Origin: CAVZVZ01 sp963778895
GTDB taxonomy: Bacteria > Actinomycetota > Acidimicrobiia > Acidimicrobiales > Acidimicrobilacustridaceae
Length of the DNA stretch: 64,000 nt
Direction: 5' to 3'
Assembly (NCBI GenBank): GCA_963778895.1
Contig: CAVZVZ010000008.1
Span: 1 to 64,000, forward strand
A model generated the notes under the pieces. That model saw only the letters and a list, made by a program, of their open reading frames with translations. It was not told the DNA's origin and made no database searches. Positions 35,524 to 43,237 of this stretch are shown here, piece by piece. How positions within the stretch are numbered: the first letter of the stretch is position 1; every line of letters begins with the position of its first letter. The position numbers and the translations under genes are program-made.

Positions 35524-36258
35524 ATGGCCGTGTTCGCGGAATTGGAGATCTTCCATTCGCGCGCCATCGCGCCGACTCGTCGGGTGGCGTTGGGAGACTC
35601 ACGGCTCCCTACCGAGCCGCCACCGGGATTCGGCGGCATCCTGCTCGGAGGCGTCGTCGCCGCGCACATCGCCGACATCGACCCCGATCTCCATCCGGAT
35701 CTGATGCGGCTCACGGTGCAGCTCGAAGAAGGCCTCCGCATCGCCCAACCCCGCCTTCGCAACCGCCTGCAGAAGGATCGGGTGGGGTTGCTCCGCAGCC
35801 GCTTCCGGCTCGTCGGTGAGGGTGAGGATCTGCGGTTCGATTTCGACGAGCGCTGTACTGCCGCGCAGGCCGTGCTCGGCGCGGCCTACGCCGCGGGACA
35901 ATTCGAACCGCCCGTACGCCACGTGGTCATGTCGACCCTGCGACGGGCCATGCGTTGGGTGGGGCCCGTCGGCCCGGACCTCATCGCCAGTTTGGTCGGC
36001 CTCGGTCACACGCCATCGGCCATCGCGGCGTTCGAGAACCCAGTGTCGTGGGCGTTGACCACGCTCGGCTTCGAGGCCGTGAACGGCAACGGTCACAAAA
36101 AGGTCGCCGTCGCAATGTCGCCGAGCCGCGAGGACGTGCAGCGCCGGTTTCGGGGGCTCCTCCGCGACGCGCATCCGGACCACGGTGGCGAGGTCGACGA
36201 AGCCGCGCAGCGCATCGCCGACCTCAGCGAGGCGCGCCGCATCCTGCTCGCACGATGA
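35524..36258 (+). CDS. Protein with C-terminal J domain, unknown N-terminal domain
   Basis: A 244-residue protein. The last 50 residues form a J domain, with helix II VQRRFRGLLRDA, the diagnostic HPD loop (AHPDHGG) and a short helix III (AAQRIADLSEARRIL). It could therefore stimulate an Hsp70 ATPase. The first 190 residues (FAELEIFHSRAIAPTRRVALGDSRLPTEPPPG, later FDFDERCTAAQAVLGAAYAAGQFEPPVRH) are of a kind seen in actinobacterial uncharacterised proteins; no domain name is given. It overlaps the next gene by ATGA, so the two are coupled. Confidence 0.8.
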   Translation: MAVFAELEIFHSRAIAPTRRVALGDSRLPTEPPPGFGGILLGGVVAAHIADIDPDLHPDLMRLTVQLEEGLRIAQPRLRNRLQKDRVGLLRSRFRLVGEGEDLRFDFDERCTAAQAVLGAAYAAGQFEPPVRHVVMSTLRRAMRWVGPVGPDLIASLVGLGHTPSAIAAFENPVSWALTTLGFEAVNGNGHKKVAVAMSPSREDVQRRFRGLLRDAHPDHGGEVDEAAQRIADLSEARRILLAR

Positions 36259-36833
36259 GCGCGCGTCGGCGGCCGACGAAACCCGGAGCACTGCTCCTCA
36301 CGCCGGGCGCCGGCGCGGACGCGACGCACCACACGTTGGTGACGATCGAAGAAGCGGTCGCGCCGCTTCCGGTCGCGAGGGTCGACTTCCCCTATCGGCG
36401 GGCGGGCAAGAAAGCGCCGGACCGAGCGCCCAAGGCCGTGGCTTGCGTACGCGAAGAGGCCGATGCCCTGGCGGCCCGCGCCGGGGTGAAGGCCAACCGT
36501 CTCGTGCTCGGCGGGCGTTCCTACGGTGGACGCATGTGCTCGTTGGCGGTGGCCGAAGGCCAGCCGGCGGCAGGGCTCGTGCTCTTGAGCTATCCGCTCC
36601 ATCCACCCGGTAAGCCGGAGAACCTACGGACCGAGCACTTCCCCGAGCTGAAGTTGCCCTGCCTGTTCGTATCGGGCGAGCGCGATCCCTTCGGCAGCCC
36701 GGACGAATTCGACGCGGCGGTGAAAGCCATTCCCGGACCGGTCACGCAGGTGTGGCTCCCCGGCGGTCATGACCCGCGGAACCAGGACGAGGTCATAGCC
36801 GCCGCCGTGGAGGACTGGCTCGGTATCGGCTGA
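36255..36833 (+). CDS. Alpha/beta hydrolase, KANL3/Tex30-like (dienelactone-hydrolase fold)
   Basis: A 192-residue alpha/beta hydrolase. The nucleophile elbow is GGRSYGGRM (G-x-S-x-G); the oxyanion loop is LLTPGAGADATHHT. The acid lies in VSGERDPFGS and the catalytic His in LPGGHDPRN. The compact length and the LLSYPLHPPGKPENLR segment match the small KANL3/Tex30-like hydrolases of unknown substrate. It is translationally coupled (ATGA) to the J-domain gene, implying joint expression. Confidence 0.85.
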   Translation: MSARRRPTKPGALLLTPGAGADATHHTLVTIEEAVAPLPVARVDFPYRRAGKKAPDRAPKAVACVREEADALAARAGVKANRLVLGGRSYGGRMCSLAVAEGQPAAGLVLLSYPLHPPGKPENLRTEHFPELKLPCLFVSGERDPFGSPDEFDAAVKAIPGPVTQVWLPGGHDPRNQDEVIAAAVEDWLGIG

Positions 36834-36853
36834 CGCCCGCTCGCGGCGCTCGG

Positions 36854-37549
36854 TCAGCTCGCGGTGGTGGATGGGGTCGGCACGGGTGCGGGGTTGAGGC
36901 CCGCCTTCGTGCGCGCCGCCGCGTCGGCCGCCACGTACGACGGGGTCTGGCGGATGTCGCGGTTCACCACGATCGTCAGGTCGGGGTTGTTGCGAGACAC
37001 CATGAGCAGATCGACGAGGTCACCGTCGTTCCAGTCGATGGTCGCCGCCGCGGCGCGCGTGATGTTTATCTGGGTCACGGGGAAGGGCTCGGGCCGGTCG
37101 TCCACGGCCGGGAGCGGCTCCTGGCAGATGTCGTAGGACTCGAGCTCGGGCCACCGAGCGAAGACGTCGGGCGTGATGAGCGCGGAGACATTCCAGAACC
37201 CGTCGACATATTGGTCATTGCTGTAGTCGGCTATGGGCTCGACGTACATCGCGAGGTGGCGACCGTCGTTGGACGGCTCGTAGCGGCTGTCGGTGATGTC
37301 GATCAGTTCGGCACGCGTCACCCGCACGCCGAGCTTGGCCAGCGCCGGGTCGTACAACTCTCGAATCGCCCCGACGTCGTTCGGCGGCAGCTGTTGTTGC
37401 GCGTCGAATGCGGGAAGACCCTCGGCCGCTGCCGGACGAGTGCTCGGCGATGTCGCGTTCGACGAACCGGTGTCCGATCCGCATGCGGCCGTGAACAGCG
37501 CGGTGGCCGCGGCCAGAGCCAGTACGGCTCGGCGCGACCCGTATCTCAC
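36854..37549 (-). CDS. Predicted lipoprotein, unknown function
   Basis: A 231-residue exported protein. Start GTG 37549 overlaps the stop of the upstream L,D-transpeptidase gene, giving an RRAVLALAAATALFTAAC signal with lipobox. Behind the Cys is a Ser/Thr linker and then a folded domain (ELIDITDSRYEPSNDGRHLAMYVEP, FWNVSALITPDVFARWPEL, INITRAAAATIDW). I do not recognise the family. Coupling to the transpeptidase suggests an envelope role. Confidence 0.75.
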   Translation of the reverse strand: MRYGSRRAVLALAAATALFTAACGSDTGSSNATSPSTRPAAAEGLPAFDAQQQLPPNDVGAIRELYDPALAKLGVRVTRAELIDITDSRYEPSNDGRHLAMYVEPIADYSNDQYVDGFWNVSALITPDVFARWPELESYDICQEPLPAVDDRPEPFPVTQINITRAAAATIDWNDGDLVDLLMVSRNNPDLTIVVNRDIRQTPSYVAADAAARTKAGLNPAPVPTPSTTAS

Positions 37550-38397
37550 GCGAAGACCTGGACCGGGATGCCCTGCTCGGCGTTCTGACCCTGCACTTGG
37601 GCCACCAGCGCCTCGATGTCCTGGTTCTTCAGCCGGATGCAGCCGTGGCTGACCTTGGTGCCGATCTTCTCGGGTTGATTCGTGCCGTGGAGGCCGAGCT
37701 GGGCTTGGCCGCCGTTGAACGACGCGAGCGTGTCCGAGAAGCCGGAGAGACCGAACGCCCACGGGCCATAGGCCGGATCGGCCGACTTCAACAGCTCGGT
37801 CGTGTAGTACAGCCCGCCAGGTGTGGGCGCGTTGTCCGAGGCGACACCGATCGGCACGTCGAGGATCATCTCGTTGCCCTTGTACGCCTTGAGGTTGAAC
37901 TCGCTCAGGTAGACATCGATGTGGAAGTCCTGTTGCTCGATGCGAACGTCGTCGCGCTTGACCCAACCGGTCGAACCGTTGGGACGGATCGGCAACATCA
38001 CGTTGATCCACTTGCAGTTGTCCGTGGTCGGTTCGTCTTTGACCAAGAACACGAGCGGAACGTCGAGCGGCGGGTCCGAATCGGTCTTGCGCGGGTCGGC
38101 GAATGATTGCATCGGCGCCGGATCGCCCGGGTTGGCGTACACCGCGACCTGGCCGGGTTGCTTGGCGTACACGACGTGGTGCACGTCGGGTGTGGTGGGT
38201 GCGCCGCAGTTCGCGGGCACCTGAGTGGTGGTGGTCGCCGCCGTGGTGACGGGCGCGGCTTCGGGCTTGGCTTTGTCGGTCCCGCACGCGCCCAGCACGA
38301 GGAGCGGAAGCAGCACGAGGGCGGCCAGGCGGGCGCGATGGCCCAGAACGGGATGGCCCGGAACGAGATGACGAGTTGGGGGGGTCAGTTTCGGCAC
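37546..38397 (-). CDS. L,D-transpeptidase (YkuD domain), lipoprotein
   Basis: A 283-residue cell-wall enzyme forming 3-3 peptidoglycan cross-links. The signal and lipobox are LVLLPLLVLGAC, followed by a Thr-rich linker. The YkuD catalytic motif HGT-x-n-SHGCIRL is present (LGLHGTNQPEKIGTKVSHGCIRL; His and Cys catalytic). The substrate strand TPGGLYYTTELL is also typical. GTG 38397 has a TAACAT -10 box (minus strand 38406-38411) with an 8-nt spacer. It is coupled to the following lipoprotein gene. Confidence 0.9.
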   Translation of the reverse strand: MPKLTPPTRHLVPGHPVLGHRARLAALVLLPLLVLGACGTDKAKPEAAPVTTAATTTTQVPANCGAPTTPDVHHVVYAKQPGQVAVYANPGDPAPMQSFADPRKTDSDPPLDVPLVFLVKDEPTTDNCKWINVMLPIRPNGSTGWVKRDDVRIEQQDFHIDVYLSEFNLKAYKGNEMILDVPIGVASDNAPTPGGLYYTTELLKSADPAYGPWAFGLSGFSDTLASFNGGQAQLGLHGTNQPEKIGTKVSHGCIRLKNQDIEALVAQVQGQNAEQGIPVQVFA

Positions 38398-38405
38398 AGC
38401 TTGCG

Positions 38406-38411
38406 ATGTTA
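38406..38411 (-). promoter_or_regulatory. -10 box (TAACAT) for L,D-transpeptidase operon
   Basis: On the minus strand TAACAT ends 8 nt before GTG 38397. Confidence 0.5.
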
Positions 38412-40070
38412 ACCGCCAGTTGCGTCCGGTCGGCGGCGCGCCCTGTCCTCGGGGTGGGTGTCGTCAGGGTGGTACCCGTCCGGGATGATGTCGGGATCGA
38501 GGCCATCGAGACCCAGGAGGTCCCGAGCGAGCGGGGCGTCCTCCGGGTTGAGGTCTTCGAGCTCTCGGGCTGCGGTTTCCGGATAGAGGCAGAGCACCAG
38601 TCCGACCACGATCACCGGGCCGATCGCGAGCAAGGTGATGGCCTGGGGGAGCCCACCGGCCAGTCGGTCGGCGAGCACACCGGCGAGGAAGGCCCCCGCG
38701 GCGGCACCGGCGGCACGGGCCACGTTGATCACACCGTTGGCCCGGCCCCGGGCGTCGGTGGGGAACAGTTCGGGGCCGTACACGGCCAGCGCGGGCACGG
38801 CCATGGCACCGATCACCGAGCCGAGGATCGACCACAACCAGATCGTCCAGTTGGTCGCGACGTACATCAGCACGGTGAAGGCGACCCCGGCGCCGAGGCC
38901 GATCGCTCCGATCAGCCGTCGTCCTCGCGCGTCGGCCAGTCGGCCGCCCACCACGATGCCGATCCCGCCGGGGGTGTTCGTGAGGATGGTGAACACGCTG
39001 ATCTGCCACGGTGCGAAGCCGCGGTCGGTTCGTAGGAAGTCGTTCAGGAACGCGGACGCCGGCGTGACGAACAGGTCGAAGCACAACGCCGAGGCCGCGA
39101 GCAACACCAACCGGCCGATGTTGGCGCGCGATCGCGTCGGCCGACCGGTGCGCTGGTGTCTCGCGGCGCGTTGGTCGCTCGCCTCGAACCTACGGGTCTC
39201 CGGCAGTGCACGTCCGATGCGGATCACCGGCCAGATCGCGACCACGGGCACGGCGAAGAGCACTCGCCAACCCCACGGCGCGACGCCACCGACCCACAAC
39301 AGCATGACGGCGACGCCCGCCCCGAGCGCGGCCGTCATCGTGAGCACCGATACGGCGTAGGCGCGTGATCCTGCGGGCATCTCCTCGGCCGCCACCACCG
39401 CGACGAGCAAGGCCATCGCGGCGGTGAACGCCCGGGCGATGGTCTGGGAGACGGTCAGGGTCGTGAGGTCGGGTGCGAACGCGCCGAGGACCGTCACGAT
39501 GCAACCGAGTAGCGACGCGGCGATGAGTACGGAGCGGCGCCCGCGACGGTCGGCGAAGGCGACGACGACCATCGCGAGCAGCGCGCCGATCCGTACGACG
39601 GCGATCATCGTGCCGATAGCTCCGTCCGAGACACCAAAGTCCTGTTTGAAGAACGTGTTCGTCTGGGTCAGCAAGGTGCCCATGTAGCCGGCGAACAACG
39701 CCAGCACGCAGAGCAGACTCAGGCCCCGTGCCGCGCGTGCGTCGAGATGATCCGGTGTGGACCACCAGGGGCGCCGGCCGGAGCTGGGTCGCGTTCCGCG
39801 TGTGATCGAGCGACGGACAACCGGGTTGAACAGGACCCGCCAAACCGGGATCGCGAGGTGGTAGTCGACGTGTTCGACGATCGTGTGCAGGCCGGAGTCG
39901 CCGTCGGTGTCGATCTCCTCGACGGTGCGGTGCCACCGGTCGAAGGGGCCGCTCTCGAGCTCGAATTGCCCCGAGCTGACCTCCGTTTCGATCACCAGGT
40001 CGTCGCGAGGCTGAAGCACGATCTCGAGTTCGGCGTCGGAGACGCGTCGAGTGGCGGTGACCTCGGGCAC
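38409..40070 (-). CDS. MFS transporter with N-terminal SRPBCC-like segment
   Basis: A 553-residue carrier. The first about 85 residues are not membrane: VSDAELEIVLQPRDD, TEVSSGQFELESGPFDRWHRTVEEI and HTIVEHVDYHLAIPVWRVLFNPVVRR resemble the last strands and long helix of an SRPBCC/START-like domain. About 12 hydrophobic segments follow, with the MFS loop DRRGRRSVLIAASLLG after TM2 and the repeated GRLADARGRRLIGAIG in the second half. The acidic tail (DLNPEDAPLARDL) is cytosolic. GTG 40070 is supported by a TATGCT -10 box (minus strand 40079-40084, 8-nt spacer). It is divergent from murA; the substrate is unknown. Confidence 0.85.
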   Translation of the reverse strand: MPEVTATRRVSDAELEIVLQPRDDLVIETEVSSGQFELESGPFDRWHRTVEEIDTDGDSGLHTIVEHVDYHLAIPVWRVLFNPVVRRSITRGTRPSSGRRPWWSTPDHLDARAARGLSLLCVLALFAGYMGTLLTQTNTFFKQDFGVSDGAIGTMIAVVRIGALLAMVVVAFADRRGRRSVLIAASLLGCIVTVLGAFAPDLTTLTVSQTIARAFTAAMALLVAVVAAEEMPAGSRAYAVSVLTMTAALGAGVAVMLLWVGGVAPWGWRVLFAVPVVAIWPVIRIGRALPETRRFEASDQRAARHQRTGRPTRSRANIGRLVLLAASALCFDLFVTPASAFLNDFLRTDRGFAPWQISVFTILTNTPGGIGIVVGGRLADARGRRLIGAIGLGAGVAFTVLMYVATNWTIWLWSILGSVIGAMAVPALAVYGPELFPTDARGRANGVINVARAAGAAAGAFLAGVLADRLAGGLPQAITLLAIGPVIVVGLVLCLYPETAARELEDLNPEDAPLARDLLGLDGLDPDIIPDGYHPDDTHPEDRARRRPDATGG

Positions 40071-40078
40071 ACGGCGGG

Positions 40079-40084
40079 AGCATA
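40079..40084 (-). promoter_or_regulatory. -10 box (TATGCT) for MFS gene
   Basis: On the minus strand TATGCT ends 8 nt before GTG 40070; this is the main reason for choosing that start over longer open-frame alternatives. Confidence 0.5.
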
Positions 40085-40103
40085 GGGCGGCCTGCGGACG
40101 ATC

Positions 40104-40109
40104 TACGCT
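40104..40109 (+). promoter_or_regulatory. -10 box (TACGCT) for murA
   Basis: TACGCT ends 7 nt before the ATG at 40117; leaderless or nearly so. Confidence 0.5.
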
Positions 40110-40116
40110 CGGAGCC

Positions 40117-41367
40117 ATGCAACGGCTGCGGGTCGCGCCGTCGGGCCCCCTCGAAGGCACCATCAAGGTGAGCGGAGCGAAGAACTCCGTGCTCAAGCTG
40201 CTGGCCGCGACGACGCTCGCGCCGGGCGAGTACCTCCTGCACAACGTGCCCGACATCCTGGACGTCGCATGGATGGGTGAGGTGCTGGCCCGCATGGGCA
40301 TGACCGTCGAACGGACGGGCACCCACGATCTTCGCGTTGTCCATCTGCCCGATCTCGTTCCCGAAGCCCCGTACGAGCTCGTCGAGCGCATGCGGGCGTC
40401 GATCGTGGTGCTCGGGCCACTGCTGGCTCGCTACGGTCGAGCGCGCGTCGCGCTGCCGGGCGGTGACGACTTCGGGCCTCGCCCCATCGACATGCATCTG
40501 CGAGCGCTCGAGCAACTCGGTGCGACCTTCGAATTCTCTCACGGCTACATCGAAGGCCGAGCGGACCTTCTGTCTGGGGCGCGCATCCTGCTCGAGTTCC
40601 CAAGTGTCGGTGCCACCGAGAACGCCCTCATGGCCGCCGTACTCGCCAAGGGCGCCACCGTCATCGACAACGCCGCACGGGAGCCCGAGATCGCCGATTT
40701 GGGCGCCTTCTTGAACCGCATGGGCGCCCAGGTGTTGGGCGCCGGCAGCTCCACGATCCAGATCGAAGGCGTCGAGGAACTGCACGCCACCGAGCACACG
40801 GTCATACCGGATCGGATCGAGGCGGCCACCTTCCTCGCCGCCCTCGGCATCGCCGGTGGCGAGCTGACGCTCGAAGGGGCGCGTGCGGATCACATGGACA
40901 TGCTCATCGCCAAGCTCGGTGACATGGGCATGCGAATCTCACCCGACAGTGCGGGGCTGTGGGCCATGGCGCCCCAGCGGTTGCGCGCCGTCGATGTCTC
41001 GACGCTCCCGTATCCCGGGTTGGCCACCGACTACAAGCCGTTGCTCGTGGCCATGTTGGCCACGGCCGACGGCGTGGGCATCGTGACCGAGAACCTGTTC
41101 GCTGGTCGGTTCCGTTACGTCGACGAACTGGTGCGCATGGGTGCCGACATTCGCACCGAGAGCCATCACGCCGTGGTCCGCGGCAAGGCCATGCTCTCGG
41201 GAGCACCGGTTCGAGCGCCCGACATCCGTGCCGGCGCGGCCCTTGCGGTCGCCGGATTGAAGGCGACCGGCGAGACGATCGTCTACGACGCCGAACATCT
41301 CGACCGTGGCTACGAGCGATTCATCGACAAGTTGCGCGGCGTCGGGGCCGATGTCAGCGAAGCATGA
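40117..41367 (+). CDS. murA: UDP-N-acetylglucosamine 1-carboxyvinyltransferase
   Basis: First committed enzyme of peptidoglycan synthesis, transferring enolpyruvate from PEP to UDP-GlcNAc; 416 residues, standard length. Substrate blocks GTIKVSGAKNSVLKLLAATTLAPGE, GPRPIDMHLRALEQLGA and the C-terminal LRGVGADVSE are present. The loop that carries the fosfomycin-reactive Cys in most bacteria (PGGC) reads PGGD here (D117), as in Mycobacterium and Chlamydia. Such enzymes are known to be active but fosfomycin-resistant. ATG 40117 has a -10 box 7 nt upstream. Confidence 0.95.
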   Translation: MQRLRVAPSGPLEGTIKVSGAKNSVLKLLAATTLAPGEYLLHNVPDILDVAWMGEVLARMGMTVERTGTHDLRVVHLPDLVPEAPYELVERMRASIVVLGPLLARYGRARVALPGGDDFGPRPIDMHLRALEQLGATFEFSHGYIEGRADLLSGARILLEFPSVGATENALMAAVLAKGATVIDNAAREPEIADLGAFLNRMGAQVLGAGSSTIQIEGVEELHATEHTVIPDRIEAATFLAALGIAGGELTLEGARADHMDMLIAKLGDMGMRISPDSAGLWAMAPQRLRAVDVSTLPYPGLATDYKPLLVAMLATADGVGIVTENLFAGRFRYVDELVRMGADIRTESHHAVVRGKAMLSGAPVRAPDIRAGAALAVAGLKATGETIVYDAEHLDRGYERFIDKLRGVGADVSEA

Positions 41368-41483
41368 CCGACGACACCCTGGTCAGGAGGCCGCGGTGGC
41401 GGCGGAATGCGCGGGTGGGGCCGTGGCGTTGGCATCCTCGGTAGTTGGCAAGTCCGGTTCGTCTACGGCAGTCTGAGTCCCGC

Positions 41484-41750
41484 ATGCGTGAACAGGTCGA
41501 AAAGGTCATCGAGGCGATTCGCCCGGCCATCCAGGCCGACAACGGCGACATCATCCTGCACTCCGTCAACGACGAGACCGGCGTCATCGAGGTCGAGCTG
41601 ATCGGTGCCTGCGTCTCGTGCCCGGCGTCGACCGTCACCTTGAAGGCCGGAATCGAGCGGATCCTGAAGGATCGGGTGGAAGGTGTCACCGAGGTCGTCG
41701 ACATCGGGCTGGCCGCCACCGAGATCGGCGAGACCTCCGTTTCCCTCTGA
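41484..41750 (+). CDS. NifU-like C-terminal (Nfu) iron-sulfur scaffold protein
   Basis: An 88-residue protein consisting only of the Nfu domain, which carries and delivers Fe-S clusters. It has the motif GACVSCPASTVTLKAGIE with the C-x2-C cluster ligands, and the start block VEKVIEAIRPAIQADNGDIILHSV. ATG 41484 is chosen because conserved sequence begins there; a TTG at 41445 would add 13 residues. It sits between murA and meaB without clear operon linkage. Confidence 0.85.
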   Translation: MREQVEKVIEAIRPAIQADNGDIILHSVNDETGVIEVELIGACVSCPASTVTLKAGIERILKDRVEGVTEVVDIGLAATEIGETSVSL

Positions 41751-41823
41751 GTCACCACCAGAGACGAAATCGGCGTCTCGTGGGACACATGGTGTCGTCA
41801 TCTGTCCCGATTTCGCCCGCGGA

Positions 41824-41829
41824 TACGCT
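41824..41829 (+). promoter_or_regulatory. -10 box (TACGCT) for meaB
   Basis: TACGCT ends 5 nt before the GTG at 41835. Confidence 0.45.
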
Positions 41830-41834
41830 GCGGC

Positions 41835-42791
41835 GTGCCTCGCGAGCGCAATGCCGACCCCGACTCGTTGCTCGCCGCGGCGCGCGACGGCGACCGCGGC
41901 GCGCTGGCTCGGTTGCTCTCTCTCGTCGAACGGGGCGGTGAGCCCGCACGAGCCGTGGGACGAGCGACCCACCCGCTCGGCGGCCACGCCACGACGGTCG
42001 GCATCACCGGCTCGCCCGGGGCCGGCAAGTCGACCCTGACCAACGCCCTCATCCGCCTTTTGCGCGCCGACGACGAGACCGTGGCCGTGCTCGCTATCGA
42101 CCCCTCGTCGCCGTTCACGGGCGGGGCGATCCTGGGTGACCGGGTGCGAATGAGCGACCACGCCCTCGACGAAGGCGTGTTCATCCGTTCCATGGCGACC
42201 CGAGGCCATCTCGGGGGTCTGGCCCTCGCCACGCCCGAGGCCGCACGTGTGCTCGACGCGGTCGGTGTGCCTTGGATCGTGATCGAGACCGTCGGCGTCG
42301 GGCAAGTCGAAGTCGAGATCGCCGGCGAGGCCGACACGACCGTCGTCGTGTTGAACCCGGGCTGGGGTGATGCGGTGCAGGCGAACAAGGCCGGTCTCAT
42401 GGAAGTGGCCGACGTCTTCGTGATCAACAAGGCCGATCGGCCGGGTGTCGACGATGCGCGACGCGACATCGAGCAGATGCTCGAACTCTCCGCGCCGCGG
42501 GAATGGGCGCCACCGATCATCCCCACCATCGCGACGAGCGGTGACGGTGTCGACCAGTTGTGGTCCGCGTTGAAGGAGCACCGGCGGTGGCTCGTCGACA
42601 GCGGCAACTTGGAGCGTCGTCGTCACGCGCGGATCACGAATGAGTTGGAACGCATCGTCGCGGCGCGGCTGCTCGAGCGGGCGCGAGCGCTCGGCGCCGG
42701 AGTCGCTTTCGACGAACAGCGCGACGAAGTACTGGCGCGCCGGGTTGATCCGTGGACGGCGGCCGATGCGCTCCTCAGGCCCGACGTCTGA
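41835..42791 (+). CDS. meaB: MeaB-type GTPase (methylmalonyl-CoA mutase chaperone)
   Basis: A 318-residue G3E-family P-loop GTPase that guards B12 loading and integrity of acyl-CoA mutases. It has Walker A GSPGAGKST, VLAIDPSSPFTGGAILGDRVRM, the base-recognition NKADRPG, and the family block FIRSMATRGHLGGLA...VIETVGVGQVEVEIAGEADTTVVVLNPG. It probably serves the acyl-CoA mutase large subunit encoded 7 kb upstream, though it is not in one operon with it. Confidence 0.9.
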   Translation: MPRERNADPDSLLAAARDGDRGALARLLSLVERGGEPARAVGRATHPLGGHATTVGITGSPGAGKSTLTNALIRLLRADDETVAVLAIDPSSPFTGGAILGDRVRMSDHALDEGVFIRSMATRGHLGGLALATPEAARVLDAVGVPWIVIETVGVGQVEVEIAGEADTTVVVLNPGWGDAVQANKAGLMEVADVFVINKADRPGVDDARRDIEQMLELSAPREWAPPIIPTIATSGDGVDQLWSALKEHRRWLVDSGNLERRRHARITNELERIVAARLLERARALGAGVAFDEQRDEVLARRVDPWTAADALLRPDV

Positions 42792-42792
42792 T

Positions 42793-43170
42793 TCAGTTCT
42801 GTTGGCGAACGAGCGCGTCGCGGATTTGCGCTAGCAGTTCGACCTCGGTCTCCTCGAGCTCCTCCTCTTCCTGCTTCGTGCGGAGATGCTGGAGTTTGTT
42901 GATGCCCTTGACGACGAGGAACACCACGAAGGCGACGATGAGGAAGTTGATGAGCACGGTGATGAAGGCGCCGTAGCGAATGATCGCGTCGCCTAGTTCG
43001 AACGTGAGGTCGTTGAAGTCCGGCTTTCCGAAGACTGCGGCAACTATCTGCATCAAGATGTCGTTGGCGAACGAGTTCACGACCGCGGTGAACGCCGCCC
43101 CCACGATGACCGCCACCGCGAGGTCGACGACGTTGCCTCGCATGATGAAGTCCTTGAATTCCTTGAGCAT
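42793..43170 (-). CDS. mscL: Large-conductance mechanosensitive channel
   Basis: A 125-residue homopentameric channel subunit that opens under membrane tension during osmotic downshock. It contains the signature MLKEFKDFIMRGNVVDLAVAVIVGAAFTAVVNSF, a periplasmic loop, TM2 (YGAFITVLINFLIVAFVVFLVVKGIN), and a charged C-terminal helix bundle (TKQEEEELEETEVELLAQI). ATG 43170 follows a strong AGGAGG ribosome site at a good distance, in preference to upstream in-frame starts. It is divergent from a crotonase gene. Confidence 0.92.
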   Translation of the reverse strand: MLKEFKDFIMRGNVVDLAVAVIVGAAFTAVVNSFANDILMQIVAAVFGKPDFNDLTFELGDAIIRYGAFITVLINFLIVAFVVFLVVKGINKLQHLRTKQEEEELEETEVELLAQIRDALVRQQN

Positions 43171-43225
43171 CAACGCCTCCTGATAGGTCCTGAGTCGCGG
43201 GTCGAGCGAGTCTCGCGTGGTTATG

Positions 43226-43231
43226 TAGTCT
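43226..43231 (+). promoter_or_regulatory. -10 box (TAGTCT), leaderless start of crotonase
   Basis: TAGTCT ends exactly 6 nt before the ATG at 43238. Confidence 0.5.
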
Positions 43232-43237
43232 TCGCTC

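Noticed and set aside
39190..40893. A 567-codon minus-strand open frame across the MFS/murA region
   Set aside because: It is a shadow frame: it overlaps MurA on the other strand and the MFS protein in another frame, both of which carry complete family motifs.
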